From NCBI RefSeq assembly GCF_011250555.1, contig NZ_JAANMZ010000019.1:1-64000 (forward strand): a DNA stretch of 64,000 bases, in the 5' to 3' direction. The position numbers and the translations under genes were made by a program. This DNA is from Bacillus sp. MM2020_4. Lineage in GTDB: Bacteria > Bacillota > Bacilli > Bacillales > Cytobacillaceae. Shown here piece after piece: positions 26,034-35,933 of this stretch. Each line of letters starts with the position of its first letter. Position 1 is the stretch's first letter. A model generated the notes under the pieces. The model was not told the origin of the DNA. It saw only the letters and a program-made list of their open reading frames with translations, and ran no database searches.

Positions 26034-27422
26034 TTATTCCCCCTTTGTCCCACCGACGGTAATTTCGCTGACCCGGATCATCGGCTGACCGACGTTAACC
26101 GGAATACTTCCACTAAGTGAACCGCACATGCCGGCACCGTGTCCTAAATTATTCCCAACCATATCGACAAGCTGTAAGGTCTTAGGGCCATTTCCGATTA
26201 ATGTAGCCCCTTTTAACGGTTTTCCGAGCTTCCCGTTTTTCACTTCATACGCTTCCATGACCGCAAAGTTATAATCGCCTGTTGCTGGGTTAACCTGGCC
26301 GCCACCCATATATTTTGTATAAATTCCATGTTCCGTATTAGCGATGATTTCTTCAGGTGTTGATTTTCCAGGGGCAATAAATGTATTCGTCATTCTGGAG
26401 GTGGGAGCAAAGCGGAAGGATTGTCTCCTGCCTGAACCGGTTGGTTCCATGCCCATTCTGCGCGAGTTAAATTTATCAATTAAATAGCCTTTTAGAATGC
26501 CATTTTCGATGAGGACATTTTTCCGTGCGATTTCCCCTTCATCGTCTATATTGATCGAACCCCATTCATTTTGAAGCGTGCCATCATCGATATATGTAAC
26601 AATGGAAGGGGCGACCCTTTCACCAATACGATTTGCAAAAACGGAATTGTTTTTCGCAACTGCGGTGGCCTCTAAACCATGTCCACAGGCTTCATGAAAA
26701 ATAACACCGCCGAATTCATTATCAATAATAACAGGGAATTTCCCACTAGGACATGGGCTGGCATCCAACATCGTCACGGCGATACGGGCTGCCTCATTTG
26801 CATAATAGTCCAAATTTAAATCCTCAAAAAACTCGAATCCTTGGTACGCACCAGGTCCATAAAAACCAGTTTCCATTTGGTTTCCACAAACCGCCACTGC
26901 CTGAATCGCCAGCCTGGAACGAACCCGTTTGTCTTCGATCCATTTCCCGTCGGAATTAGCAATCTGCACATTTTGTTCTTCCTCCATTAAGCGGACAGTT
27001 ACTTGTGAAATACTAGAATGGTAGTTACTAGCGGTATTATACGCATTTTTCATGATGGCGGCTTTGCGGGATTTAATCACTTCTTGCGGCAAGAGCTGAA
27101 TGGGATGAATGGTGTCAAATGATTCTCGCACTAGTGGGGAGGGGTGAAAAATGGTATGTCCGCTAATGGCTTGTGCCGCATTTTTAGCTGCTTTTAAAAG
27201 TCCTTCCTTACTATGGTCTGTGGAATAGGCATAAACACTTTGTAATCCTTTAAAGACACGAATGCCGATCCCAAAATCACGCCCAGTGAGACAGGTCTCA
27301 ATTTTACCGCTTTGCAGGGTGATATTATTGATAAAACGATCCTCGACGAAAATCTCCGAAAAATCTCCGCCCGATGATAAAGCCTCTGTCAGTACGTCTT
27401 CAATGATTGATTGACTTAGCAT
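26034..27422 (-). CDS. tldD: TldD family zinc metallopeptidase
   Basis: The 462-residue catalytic subunit carries the metal motif HEACGHGLEA (HExxxH at 243-248) and the C-terminal CGSLSGSIPVNVGQPMIRVS containing the cysteine thought to act as a further metal ligand. Its partner tldE follows four bases downstream. The ATG at 27422 has GGGAGG nine bases upstream and is preferred over a 42-bp longer frame. TldD/E complexes degrade small unfolded peptides in the cytoplasm. No microcin or RiPP precursor gene is seen nearby, so a general proteolytic role is likely. Confidence 0.94.
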   Translation of the reverse strand: MLSQSIIEDVLTEALSSGGDFSEIFVEDRFINNITLQSGKIETCLTGRDFGIGIRVFKGLQSVYAYSTDHSKEGLLKAAKNAAQAISGHTIFHPSPLVRESFDTIHPIQLLPQEVIKSRKAAIMKNAYNTASNYHSSISQVTVRLMEEEQNVQIANSDGKWIEDKRVRSRLAIQAVAVCGNQMETGFYGPGAYQGFEFFEDLNLDYYANEAARIAVTMLDASPCPSGKFPVIIDNEFGGVIFHEACGHGLEATAVAKNNSVFANRIGERVAPSIVTYIDDGTLQNEWGSINIDDEGEIARKNVLIENGILKGYLIDKFNSRRMGMEPTGSGRRQSFRFAPTSRMTNTFIAPGKSTPEEIIANTEHGIYTKYMGGGQVNPATGDYNFAVMEAYEVKNGKLGKPLKGATLIGNGPKTLQLVDMVGNNLGHGAGMCGSLSGSIPVNVGQPMIRVSEITVGGTKGE

Positions 27423-27648
27423 TTTAGACCTCCCAAATTCTTTTTTATACCAGAAAGATTTCATTATTTAATGGAATCATCCGAATATTTGTTCACTTTT
27501 ATCATACAACAATATGATAATTAATGGTTAATTTTCCCTCTCATGAGATTGTTATTTTTTAAAAATGGTAAAAAAGCTTTTGGAAGGGAAGGGAATTCCC
27601 AATAACAAGTTGAATATAAAGGAAAATAGGATAAAAAAGGGTGAATAA

Positions 27649-28332
27649 ATGATGAGTGCCATACCAAGACCAGCATCAACGGTTGTGTTAATGGATCAAT
27701 CCTCCAGGGTCTATATGACAAAAAGACCTAAAACGATGAAGTTTTTTGCTGGCTATTATGTTTTTCCCGGAGGTTCCGTAGATCGAAGTGACCACATAAA
27801 GGAATGTAACAGTTTTATTAAGGGAACACACAATGATTCATTTGAACTTGCATATTATGTGGCAGCTGCAAGAGAATTATTTGAAGAAGTGGGTGTTTTA
27901 GTTTGTAAAAATGAGGACGGTTCGCCGGTTCTGCTTAATGAAAAAAAAGCAGTGGAATACCGCCGTCTCCTTATAAATGGAGACATTTCATTTTTGGAGC
28001 TGTTAAAAAAGGAAGGACTTCAATTTCAGCTTGATGACTTAACCTACATCGGTCAAATTGTTACGCCAAATAGAAGCCGAATAAGATTTGATACTCGTTT
28101 TTTTCTAACTCACCTGCCTGAAGGACAGACCCCAACACCAGATGCGAATGAAATTAGTAAGACCAAATGGATTTCTCCGCGCGATGCACTAACCGCCTGC
28201 GATAATGGAGAAATTTTATTGGGGCCGCCAACTGTACATACATTGAAGACTATTTTTAATCATGTAAACGGCCTACCGTTAGAGATGCCTGAATTTAATC
28301 TAAACGATTACTTGGCCTATTTGAGAGAATAA
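27649..28332 (+). CDS. Nudix hydrolase
   Basis: The 227-residue protein has a Nudix fold with VFPGGSVDRSDH followed, after an insertion, by AAARELFEEVGVLV (about 76-89), the REUxEExGU part of the Nudix box. The unusually long spacer between the Gly and Arg parts matches the larger Nudix proteins resembling mammalian NUDT19-type enzymes that act on CoA derivatives. ATG 27649 (or the next ATG) follows GGGTGAAT. Its last 16 bases overlap the 3' end of the convergent MBL gene. Substrate is unknown. Confidence 0.8.
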   Translation: MMSAIPRPASTVVLMDQSSRVYMTKRPKTMKFFAGYYVFPGGSVDRSDHIKECNSFIKGTHNDSFELAYYVAAARELFEEVGVLVCKNEDGSPVLLNEKKAVEYRRLLINGDISFLELLKKEGLQFQLDDLTYIGQIVTPNRSRIRFDTRFFLTHLPEGQTPTPDANEISKTKWISPRDALTACDNGEILLGPPTVHTLKTIFNHVNGLPLEMPEFNLNDYLAYLRE

Positions 28333-29147
28333 TAGGAATCATCCATGATCACGGAATCATCTTTCATTAATTTGATTAGATGTGCTTCAGTGGTTCGTTT
28401 TGCAACCTCAAAGACATTTGGGTGTGGGAGCTTGTCATAAATCAGATTTGTCAAATGGACTACCGTTAAGCTTCCATGTTCTTCGAGCAGATATTTGATT
28501 TGGTTTTCGCGGTAAAATCTCCGGCCTAAAACAAAATCAATATGTTCGTGGGGATTTTCCACCCATTCACCATGTCCGGGGCCAATTTTGTTTAATTTCA
28601 ATTGTTTTAACCTTTTTAGTGTTTGCAAATAGTCAGACATATTTCCATCAGGGGGCCCGATCCATGATGTTCCTTCCGCCACGATGTTGTCACCGGTAAG
28701 GAGAATTTGTTTAGATGAAATATAAAGATTTAATTGACCTGCCGTATGACCAGGGGCATGGAAAATAATGATTTCTTCACCAGCAATGCTAATTCTGTCA
28801 CCATCCTCCAAAAAGGATAGTTGATCCCAAGGAGCAACAGCTGCAATGGTGGCTTGTTCTTCCTGACGGTGGCAATAAACTACCGGCTTCCAATCTACTA
28901 ATTGTAATACTCCCGGGGCATGGTCAGGGTGTGAATGGGTTAATATAATAGACTTAGGCAGTGCAAGTCCATTTTCCTTCATCACCCTCTGTAAAACTAT
29001 TTTCGTATCCGGTTGATCATAACCGGCATCGACTAATATACTTTCATGCTTGTTCCCAATAAGGTAGCAATTTGTAGTGGTATGTGGCAATAAAGTGGGT
29101 GTTGGAATTGGAACACGAATTACTTTACATTCATTTCCTGTTTTCAT
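28317..29147 (-). CDS. MBL-fold metallo-hydrolase
   Basis: The 276-residue protein has the metallo-beta-lactamase motif THSHPDHAPGV (about 70-80), the later metal ligands in FHAPGHTAGQLNLY (His) and LLTGDNIV (Asp), and the terminal IGPGHGEWV histidine. A C-terminal winged-helix-like region follows, as in the LACTB2-type subgroup. Start at 29147 or 29159. The 3' end overlaps the Nudix gene by 16 bp in convergent orientation. Glyoxalase II-like or RNase-like activity is possible; the sequence does not decide. Confidence 0.82.
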   Translation of the reverse strand: MKTGNECKVIRVPIPTPTLLPHTTTNCYLIGNKHESILVDAGYDQPDTKIVLQRVMKENGLALPKSIILTHSHPDHAPGVLQLVDWKPVVYCHRQEEQATIAAVAPWDQLSFLEDGDRISIAGEEIIIFHAPGHTAGQLNLYISSKQILLTGDNIVAEGTSWIGPPDGNMSDYLQTLKRLKQLKLNKIGPGHGEWVENPHEHIDFVLGRRFYRENQIKYLLEEHGSLTVVHLTNLIYDKLPHPNVFEVAKRTTEAHLIKLMKDDSVIMDDSYYSLK

Positions 29148-29265
29148 CGTCCATCTCATCCTTTCACAATCTCAAACCTCATGGAATAATCAATTATTAT
29201 CGTATTCATCATGAATATAAGAAATTCCTGCTAAAAAAAGGATGTCTACGTTTTTTATCACCATT

Positions 29266-30102
29266 TTAAGACCTTAACTTTTTCAAAATCAGTGATTCTA
29301 TAAATCTCCATGGGAGGAGATTTTTGATAAACAGAGTTTGCTTTACACCCTTCCCAATTGGATATCTTAGGTTTGGTGATTTTTGTTGCGAGGCAAGTTG
29401 CGCTACAAGTTTCGCAACTTCGATGGGATTACCATGAGTAGCTTTCCCACCCTCAATTTCTTTCATCATCCTCTCCATATAGGATAAATAGGGGGAGTCA
29501 CGATTGATATCCATTTGGTCGACACTTGCCCAAATATTTGTTTGATAAGAACCAGGCTCAATTAATGTTACATCAATCCCAAATGGTTTAAGCTCAAGCC
29601 TTAAGCTTTCGCTATACCCTTCAAGGGCGTGCTTAGATGCAACATAGGCAGATAATCCAGGGAATCCCACTCTGCCACTAATACTGCTGAGGTTAATAAT
29701 CCTGCCTTGCTTTTTTGCCCTCATAAACGGAAGAACGGCTTGTGTTACTGCAATCACCCCGAAAAAATTGGTTTCAAATTGCCGCCGATATTCTTCAATC
29801 GTTAACTCTTCACTAAAACCGCCGATGGCAAACCCTGCATTGTTTACTAACACATCTATAGATGGAAAATCTACTAGCTTGGATTTAAATTCATAAATGG
29901 AGTCGGTTGAAGTAACATCTAACTGGTTGATTTGAATCGTATTTTCTATCCCTTTTACTTTTGCGAGTTCAAGGAGTTGTTTTGATTTTTTTATATCTCT
30001 CATTGTCGCCATGACAGTGAAGCCTTTTGTAGCCAGCTCAATCACGCACAATAAACCAAAACCGCTAGAGGCCCCGGTTACAATTGCAGTTTTATTGGTC
30101 AT
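29266..30102 (-). CDS. Short-chain dehydrogenase/reductase
   Basis: The 278-residue classical SDR has the cofactor motif TGASSGFG (about 8-15), NNAG (about 87-90), the catalytic Ser in NLSSISGRVGFPG and the YVASK motif (about 154-158). The basic residues after the second beta strand (ATMRDIKKSKQ) suggest NADP(H). The ATG at 30102 follows AAAGGAG at good spacing. It starts 22 bp after the D-2-hydroxyacid dehydrogenase gene on the same strand, so the two form an operon of oxidoreductases. Substrate is unknown. Confidence 0.88.
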   Translation of the reverse strand: MTNKTAIVTGASSGFGLLCVIELATKGFTVMATMRDIKKSKQLLELAKVKGIENTIQINQLDVTSTDSIYEFKSKLVDFPSIDVLVNNAGFAIGGFSEELTIEEYRRQFETNFFGVIAVTQAVLPFMRAKKQGRIINLSSISGRVGFPGLSAYVASKHALEGYSESLRLELKPFGIDVTLIEPGSYQTNIWASVDQMDINRDSPYLSYMERMMKEIEGGKATHGNPIEVAKLVAQLASQQKSPNLRYPIGKGVKQTLFIKNLLPWRFIESLILKKLRS

Positions 30103-30124
30103 AGTTTCTCCTTTATTCATCCGT

Positions 30125-31102
30125 TTATCTATTTAGGACGTCAGGGTTAATCAAATTTTTAGGCCGTTTACCGGTTAGTCCTGCAATTAAATTTTCCACA
30201 GCTAAATTGGCCATTTTGAGTTCTGTTTCAAAGGTGGATGACCCGATATGTGGTGTAGTTACGACATTTGAAAACTGAAGCAACGGGTGATCTGGTGATA
30301 ATGGTTCTGATCTATATACATCCAACGCGGCAGCGTGAATCATTTTTTTATGTAATGCTGTCATCAGTGCCATTTCATCAACTGTTTTACCTCGTGAACC
30401 ATTTACAAAAATCGCGGATTTTTTCATCAGTTTAAATTCTCGTTCCCCCATTATATTCTCCGTGTCAGATGTAAGTGGCGTCATTAAGCAAACAAAATCA
30501 GATTGCTTTAGTAATGTTTCTAAGTCACAGAATGTAGCGTTATATTTACCTTCAGCTTCAATGTTACGTTTACGATTGTGGTAAAGAATATTCATGTCAA
30601 AACCGAGATGAGCTCTTTTGGCAATGGCTGAACCAATTTTGCCCATCCCGATAATCCCCAATGTTTTATGATGAACATCGATAGCATATTGTTCGGTTGT
30701 TAAATGCTGCTTCCAATTTCCTGATTTAACAAAGTGATCTAACTCTGGGATGCGTCGTGCAGCCGCAAGGAGAATACCGAAAATAGCGTCGGCCGTTGTA
30801 TCCTCGAGAACACCGGGTGTATGGGTTCCCATGATACCGCGTAATGTCATTTCATCAATAGAGAGATTATTATAGCCAGTGGAGTTATTAGAAACAATTT
30901 TTAATTTTGGCGCTTTGTCGAGCAATTCCTTATCAACCGGAAGGGCTAGCCCTACAATCCCTTCAGCCTCCTTAAGGGCATGTAAAAAAGCAATGTCTGT
31001 TTTAGGATTAATCCCATCAAATATTTCTACTTCAAAGGAATCATCTAGCTGTTTAAGGGCATCTGTTAATACCAAGTTATAGGCAATGATTTTTCTTTTC
31101 AT
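30125..31102 (-). CDS. D-isomer-specific 2-hydroxyacid dehydrogenase
   Basis: The 325-residue enzyme belongs to the D-2-hydroxyacid dehydrogenase family (glyoxylate/hydroxypyruvate reductase-like). The NAD motif GIIGMGKIGSAIAKRA is at about 147-162. The catalytic Arg lies in FVNGSRGKTVDE, the Glu follows in DVYRSEPLS, and the His in TTPHIGSST. GAGGAG lies before the ATG at 31102. It heads a two-gene operon with an SDR. The substrate is not determined by sequence alone. Confidence 0.9.
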   Translation of the reverse strand: MKRKIIAYNLVLTDALKQLDDSFEVEIFDGINPKTDIAFLHALKEAEGIVGLALPVDKELLDKAPKLKIVSNNSTGYNNLSIDEMTLRGIMGTHTPGVLEDTTADAIFGILLAAARRIPELDHFVKSGNWKQHLTTEQYAIDVHHKTLGIIGMGKIGSAIAKRAHLGFDMNILYHNRKRNIEAEGKYNATFCDLETLLKQSDFVCLMTPLTSDTENIMGEREFKLMKKSAIFVNGSRGKTVDEMALMTALHKKMIHAAALDVYRSEPLSPDHPLLQFSNVVTTPHIGSSTFETELKMANLAVENLIAGLTGKRPKNLINPDVLNR

Positions 31103-31317
31103 CGTATGTTTCTCCTCTCTAGTTAAAGTTCTTTATTTGATAAGTGCAATCCCTATTAAAAGTGACATAAACATTTAAAAGAGTCAATAATTCTGAAAAT
31201 TAGCAGGTGAACATCCCCCTATTTTTGGTAAATGGGTGTATAATAAAGGTGGAAAGAAGGGACTCCATTGGTTTTACGATCGATTTTTCCAAAACAAATC
31301 GAAAGAAGATGGGGAAG

Positions 31318-31761
31318 ATGAGTAAAAAGAATGGTTTGTCAATTGGTGTTGCTGATTTCTTATTAGTATTGGGCGCTGGTGCGATTGTTTGTGGAATTTT
31401 GTTCATTTTAAAACCGGATGGCTCGTTGTTGAAAATGTCAGTGGATCTTTTAGAGAATAGCCCCTTTAAAAACTTTTTCATTCCAGGTATCATGTTATTG
31501 GTTTTCAATGGGGTATTTAGCCTAATTGCCGCCTTTTTGTTACTTATCCATTACCGTTATGCAGGAATTGGCGTCATGTTCCTTGGCGGCGTAATGATGA
31601 TTTGGATTGTCGCCCAAGTGTTCTGGCTAGGCTGGATTAGCTGGCTGCAGCCGACGTTTCTGGCATTGGGAGTATTCGAACTAATTGTAGGACTATACTT
31701 GGATTCGCAAAATAACATTGGATTGTTTAGTGGCCGCCATCATGGTTCACATGCCCATTAA
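31318..31761 (+). CDS. Uncharacterised four-helix membrane protein
   Basis: The 147-residue protein has four likely membrane segments (about 9-29, 54-74, 80-100 and 105-125) and a His-rich C-terminal tail ending GRHHGSHAH. The ATG at 31318 follows GGGGAAG; an in-frame ATG nine bases earlier is possible. No family is recognised. The gene lies between a divergent dehydrogenase operon and the orphan ftsZ, separated from ftsZ by a terminator, so it is not part of an ftsZ operon. The His tail might bind metal but this is only a guess. Confidence 0.6.
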   Translation: MSKKNGLSIGVADFLLVLGAGAIVCGILFILKPDGSLLKMSVDLLENSPFKNFFIPGIMLLVFNGVFSLIAAFLLLIHYRYAGIGVMFLGGVMMIWIVAQVFWLGWISWLQPTFLALGVFELIVGLYLDSQNNIGLFSGRHHGSHAH

Positions 31762-31788
31762 ATAAAAATGTAAATTTTCATATAGTGT

Positions 31789-31818
31789 AAAGTCCTCTTA
31801 ATGGAGGGCTTTATTTTT
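31789..31818 (+). terminator. Terminator before the orphan ftsZ
   Basis: AAAGTCCTC pairs with GAGGGCTTT (one G-U) around TTAATG, followed by ATTTTTT. Confidence 0.8.
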
Positions 31819-32014
31819 TGCGAAAAAATTATGGGGACAGAAAAATGATGAAAAGTACGTTCAAATGAATACGAGGCACTATAGTAACTCCTCTATTATT
31901 TTGCTAAAATAGTAAGTGCTATTAGTTTTTTTAGGCTAAATATCATATAATAAATCTAAAGTGAATTTTCTGAATAATGAAGTAATGTTGGGATTAGGCT
32001 AGGAGGAATTGTCG

Positions 32015-33187
32015 ATGTGGGATTTTGATATGAATATAGATCAAATAGCGAGAATTAAAGTAATCGGCGTTGGCGGTGGGGGAAATAACGCTGTTAACCG
32101 AATGATTGAGGATGGCATACAAGGCGTTGAATTTATTGCTGTGAATACAGATGCCCAAGCTCTTAATCTATCGAAAGCAGAGATTAAGATGCAAATTGGG
32201 GCAAACTTAACAAGAGGATTAGGAGCAGGTGCCAATCCAGAAGTTGGGAGTAAGGCAGTAGAGGAAAGCCGCAAGCAGCTGCAAGAAGTATTAAAGGGAG
32301 CAGACATGGTTTTCGTTACAGCCGGAATGGGCGGCGGTACGGGGACCGGGGCTGCACCAGCGATTGCACAAATTTCCAGGGAGCTTGGTGCTTTAACAAT
32401 TGGTGTGGTCACTCGTCCATTTGGATTTGAGGGTCGTAAGCGTGCTGTCAACGCGGCAAGTGGAATTGAAGCAATGAGGGAAGCAGTGGATACATTAATT
32501 ATTGTTCCCAATGATCGCTTATTGCAAATTGTTGATAAGAAGACCCCGATGTTGGAAGCATTCCGTGAAGCGGATAATGTCCTTCGGCAAGGTGTACAAG
32601 GGATTTCCGATTTGATTGCCGTGCCAGGCTTAATCAACCTTGATTTTGCTGATGTGAAAACAATCATGTCCAATCAAGGAACGGCCTTAATGGGGATAGG
32701 GGTGGCAAAAGGCCCGCATCGTGCTGTTGAAGCCGCAAAAAAAGCCATTTCAAGTCCGCTCCTGGAAACTTCCATTAATGGTGCTCAAGGGGTACTCATG
32801 AATATAACGGGCGGTAGCAATCTAAGTCTCTACGAAGTACAAGAGGCAGCTGATATTGTTGCGTCTGCAGCGGATAAGGAATTGAACATGATTTTTGGTT
32901 CCATCATTAACGAGAGCCTAAAGGAAGAAATAATGATTACGGTTATTGCTACAGGCTTTGTGGAGTATGATCGCACATCTAAAACTCAATCTCCGACTAT
33001 CACAAAAGAAGGAAGGACCCCTTCCAGTCGTTCAAAAGTCATACAGGAAGAACCAATTCAAGGAAATGAACGGCAATGGTATCAGCCTGAAGAAGAACAG
33101 GGGAACGATCACCATTCTCAATCGCAGGACCAAGACGATTCTCTTGATATACCGGCATTTTTGCGTAATCGAAGAAGATCCAGATAA
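32015..33187 (+). CDS. ftsZ: FtsZ, isolated copy outside a division gene cluster
   Basis: The 390-residue protein is FtsZ, the GTP-dependent tubulin homologue that forms the division ring. The tubulin signature GGGTGTG (106-112) and the T7 catalytic loop [11 protein letters not shown] (208-218) are intact, as is the C-terminal peptide [13 protein letters not shown] (378-390) that binds FtsA, SepF and other partners. The ATG at 32015 follows AGGAGG. The gene is alone, between terminators, with no ftsA, spoIIGA or other dcw gene around it. Local differences from the B. subtilis protein, such as RAVNAASGI for QTQAAGGI, suggest a paralogue rather than the standard dcw copy, but I cannot see the rest of the genome. 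Confidence 0.94.
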   Translation: MWDFDMNIDQIARIKVIGVGGGGNNAVNRMIEDGIQGVEFIAVNTDAQALNLSKAEIKMQIGANLTRGLGAGANPEVGSKAVEESRKQLQEVLKGADMVFVTAGMGGGTGTGAAPAIAQISRELGALTIGVVTRPFGFEGRKRAVNAASGIEAMREAVDTLIIVPNDRLLQIVDKKTPMLEAFREADNVLRQGVQGISDLIAVPGLINLDFADVKTIMSNQGTALMGIGVAKGPHRAVEAAKKAISSPLLETSINGAQGVLMNITGGSNLSLYEVQEAADIVASAADKELNMIFGSIINESLKEEIMITVIATGFVEYDRTSKTQSPTITKEGRTPSSRSKVIQEEPIQGNERQWYQPEEEQGNDHHSQSQDQDDSLDIPAFLRNRRRSR

Positions 33188-33192
33188 AAGAT

Positions 33193-33223
33193 AATCCCCC
33201 AAATCGCAAAAGGTTTGGGGGTT
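33193..33223. terminator. Bidirectional terminator between ftsZ and tetR1
   Basis: AATCCCCCAAA and TTTGGGGGTT form a strong stem between convergent genes; the tetR stop codon overlaps its right edge. Confidence 0.85.
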
Positions 33224-34124
33224 AGTTGTCTTCTTCTATATCCTTAAAAAATGACTCAATCAGATGAATAAGCTTTTGGAAACTTTTCTCTTCCATGATA
33301 TCTTTTTTCGAATTCAATGTTGATATGGCACTTTCAACAAGATATTTTCGCGGTTTCTTGTTGTTCAATAGTTCATCATGAATAAAGTCTAATAATTCAT
33401 CGTTTTTGAACTGATCATCTTTTTGGCAAAGGGATTTTTTTACTAATAGGATTGTATGATAGAGTTCCTGCTGGAAAAACTTGCTGCTTTTCTGACAGTT
33501 CGGCAGCCATTGATCCAGAAGTTCAGGATTTAGTAATTGTTCGTCCGCTTCTGCTACCTCATTTACCACTTGCGTTATCCGCCCCACACTGTATCGGACA
33601 ATTTTATCGATACTCTTCGTATTTGACTTTTTCGCCATCCCGTTAAATTTTAGGTTGTGGAGTAGAATTCCGTTAAACATAACCGCACAATCTAACAAAA
33701 AGGGCTTTTTGCTCTCACCAAAGAGATCGATGAAGCGATGGTAAACCCAGCGAAGATTCCTTAATTGTCCATCTCTAATAAGTTGCTTAAGCTCTTCATC
33801 ATTTGAAACAAATACCTCTTCGAAAAGAAATAATAACTTATTCGTCCGGGTCATTTTCAATTGCAATTCCACTTGCTTGATAAAGATTTCGATGTTTGAA
33901 GGGTCTTCCCCGATGAGTAGTTCACTGCGATCATAGTCAAGCTTTTTATAAATCATTTTAAAAAGTGCGATTAATAATTCATTTTTGGAAGAAAAATAGT
34001 TATAAAATGTGCCTTTAGAGATACCACTATAGTTTAAAATATCTTGAATAGACGTGGCTTGATACCCTTTGTCTATAAATAATTGGCGGGCAGCATCAAT
34101 TACATGCTGTTTCCTGTCATTCAT
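33222..34124 (-). CDS. TetR/AcrR family regulator, module 1
   Basis: The 300-residue repressor has an N-terminal TetR helix-turn-helix (ARQLFIDKGYQATSIQDILNYSGISKGTFYNYFSSKNELL, about 9-48) and a large C-terminal ligand domain. It is closely related along its whole length to the regulator at 44349 (shared GYQATSIQDIL, SGISKGTFYNYFSSK and KKPFLLDCAVMF). It is divergent from a DHA2 MFS gene, the usual arrangement for drug-efflux control. AAGGGTGATG precedes the ATG at 34124. It probably represses the neighbouring transporter. Confidence 0.88.
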   Translation of the reverse strand: MNDRKQHVIDAARQLFIDKGYQATSIQDILNYSGISKGTFYNYFSSKNELLIALFKMIYKKLDYDRSELLIGEDPSNIEIFIKQVELQLKMTRTNKLLFLFEEVFVSNDEELKQLIRDGQLRNLRWVYHRFIDLFGESKKPFLLDCAVMFNGILLHNLKFNGMAKKSNTKSIDKIVRYSVGRITQVVNEVAEADEQLLNPELLDQWLPNCQKSSKFFQQELYHTILLVKKSLCQKDDQFKNDELLDFIHDELLNNKKPRKYLVESAISTLNSKKDIMEEKSFQKLIHLIESFFKDIEEDN

Positions 34125-34225
34125 TTCATCACCCTTACTTTGCATGGTAGACTGCGTGTATAAAAATTATAGTACCTTATTTAATAGAAGGTTACAAACC
34201 CATTAAATAACAGGATATTTTTTGA

Positions 34226-34254
34226 TTGCAAAATTTGAACCAAAGGTATAAGAT
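34226..34254 (+). promoter_or_regulatory. Promoter of MFS transporter 1
   Basis: TTGCAA and TAAGAT are separated by 17 bp. The preceding bases TTTTTTGA and upstream blocks TACCTTAT and ACAAACCCAT recur in the equivalent gap of the second TetR/MFS module, suggesting a conserved divergent control region. Confidence 0.7.
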
Positions 34255-34312
34255 AGTGGTTATCTGATTTTTAATGATATGTTTGGACTATTCGTCTAAG
34301 GGGGAAACAATA

Positions 34313-35857
34313 ATGGATCATACCGAAAAAAAGCATGACCGTCCACCATACGGAATTTTAGCCGTATTGATGATCGGTGCCTTTATTTCATTTTTAAACA
34401 ACACGTTATTAAACATTGCACTGCCTTCTATTATGAGGGACTTGAATGTAGAAGCATCCACGGTTCAGTGGCTTACTACAGGGTTTATGCTGGTAAATGG
34501 GATCTTGATCCCAGCAAGTGCGTTCCTCATTCAAAAATTTTCAGTACGGCATATCTTCTTAGGTGCCATGATCTTATTTACAGCTGGAACGATTCTCGCT
34601 GGTTTTGCCCATGTATTTCCGCTCCTTTTAGCAGGACGGATGCTGCAGGCTTCGGGGTCTGCCATTTTGATGCCGCTTTTAATGAATGTTATGTTAGTAT
34701 CCTTCCCAATTGAAAAAAGGGGAGCGGCGATGGGTGTTTTCGGTCTGATATTGATGTTTGCACCAGCCATTGGGCCGACATTATCTGGCTGGATTATTGA
34801 GCATTATGATTGGAGAATGCTATTCCACTTTGTTACACCTATTGCTATTATTGTTGTATTACTTGGTATTTTCTTACTTAAAGACAAAAAAGAGAAAGTG
34901 GATATCCGCCTTGACTTCTTGTCGCTTCTCCTTTCAAGTATTGGTTTTGGCGGTATTTTATATGGGTTTAGTTCTGCCGGCAGTAAAGGCTGGGATAGCC
35001 CATTAGTGTATGGAACGATTGCCATTGGAATTATTTCTTTGACCGTATTTATTCTGCGTCAGTTAAGTCAAGATGAGCCATTATTAAATTTTAGGATCTA
35101 TAAATACCCAATGTTTGCCTTGTCTTCTGTTATTACCATGTCCGTTAATATGGCTTTGTTTTCCGGAATGCTCTTGCTGCCTATTTATGTTCAAAACCTT
35201 CGCGGCATCTCGCCAATGGACGCAGGACTTATGCTAATGCCAGGGGCTATTTTGATGGCGTTGATGTCTCCGATCACAGGTAAATTATTTGATAAAATCG
35301 GTGGACGGATTCTTGCTGTCACTGGATTAGCAATTATCGTCGTGACAACTTATGGATTTAGTCAATTAACCCTTCATACAACATATACACACCTGATTAT
35401 TTTATATTCAATACGAGCATTTGGGATGTCAATGGTCATGATGCCTGTTTCTACAAACGGCTTAAATCAATTACCAAGACGTTTCTATCCACATGGTACG
35501 GCCATGAATAATACATTAAACCAAGTAGCAGGTGCTATTGGGACTGCCTTAATGGTGACCATTATGTCAAATCGTGCTGAGTCGCAGGGGAAAGTGCTTG
35601 GTGAGGAAGCAATGAAACACTTGACAGGAAAACCAACTCCAGCTGCACTTGCCGAAATGAAACAACAGATCATGATGCAGGCAACATTGAACGGAATTAA
35701 TTACTCGTTCCTAATCGCTAGCTTTATTGCTGCTTTAGCCCTCGTATTGGCATTCTTTATCAAACGTGTTAAACATGCAGAAGACGAACTAAAAGGTGGG
35801 AGCACCACAACAAAAACTGCCGATAAAAAAGTCGCTGCAAAACTAGTAGAGAACTAA
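34313..35857 (+). CDS. DHA2-family MFS multidrug transporter, module 1
   Basis: The 514-residue protein has 14 predicted membrane segments, the DHA2 (EmrB/QacA) topology of proton-driven drug exporters. Typical motifs are LNNTLLNIALPSIMRDL with VQWLTTGFMLVNGILIPASAFL (motif D/A region) and the motif C-like FGLILMFAPAIGPTLSGWIIEHYDWRMLF. The ATG at 34313 follows AAGGGGGAAAC. The divergent TetR gene at 34124 is its likely regulator. A close paralogue lies at 45461. Substrate is unknown. Confidence 0.92.
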   Translation: MDHTEKKHDRPPYGILAVLMIGAFISFLNNTLLNIALPSIMRDLNVEASTVQWLTTGFMLVNGILIPASAFLIQKFSVRHIFLGAMILFTAGTILAGFAHVFPLLLAGRMLQASGSAILMPLLMNVMLVSFPIEKRGAAMGVFGLILMFAPAIGPTLSGWIIEHYDWRMLFHFVTPIAIIVVLLGIFLLKDKKEKVDIRLDFLSLLLSSIGFGGILYGFSSAGSKGWDSPLVYGTIAIGIISLTVFILRQLSQDEPLLNFRIYKYPMFALSSVITMSVNMALFSGMLLLPIYVQNLRGISPMDAGLMLMPGAILMALMSPITGKLFDKIGGRILAVTGLAIIVVTTYGFSQLTLHTTYTHLIILYSIRAFGMSMVMMPVSTNGLNQLPRRFYPHGTAMNNTLNQVAGAIGTALMVTIMSNRAESQGKVLGEEAMKHLTGKPTPAALAEMKQQIMMQATLNGINYSFLIASFIAALALVLAFFIKRVKHAEDELKGGSTTTKTADKKVAAKLVEN

Positions 35858-35870
35858 GGTGCCTGACACC
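35858..35870. repeat. Dispersed 13-bp repeat, copy 1
   Basis: GGTGCCTGACACC begins immediately after the stop codon of MFS transporter 1. It recurs at 37187, 41923 and 57390. Confidence 0.85.
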
Positions 35871-35896
35871 CTTTATACTATTGTCACTATGATTTT

Positions 35897-35933
35897 AAGC
35901 CCATTTCTTTTTTTGAGATGGGCTTATTTTTAT
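35897..35933 (+). terminator. Terminator after MFS transporter 1
   Basis: AAGCCCATTTC pairs with GAGATGGGCTT around a T-rich loop, followed by ATTTTTAT. Confidence 0.75.

Noticed and set aside
32041-32673. 210-codon open frame antisense to ftsZ
   Set aside because: It lies fully inside the highly conserved ftsZ, has no ribosome binding site, and its Pro/Ala/Ser-rich product is typical of an antisense shadow.
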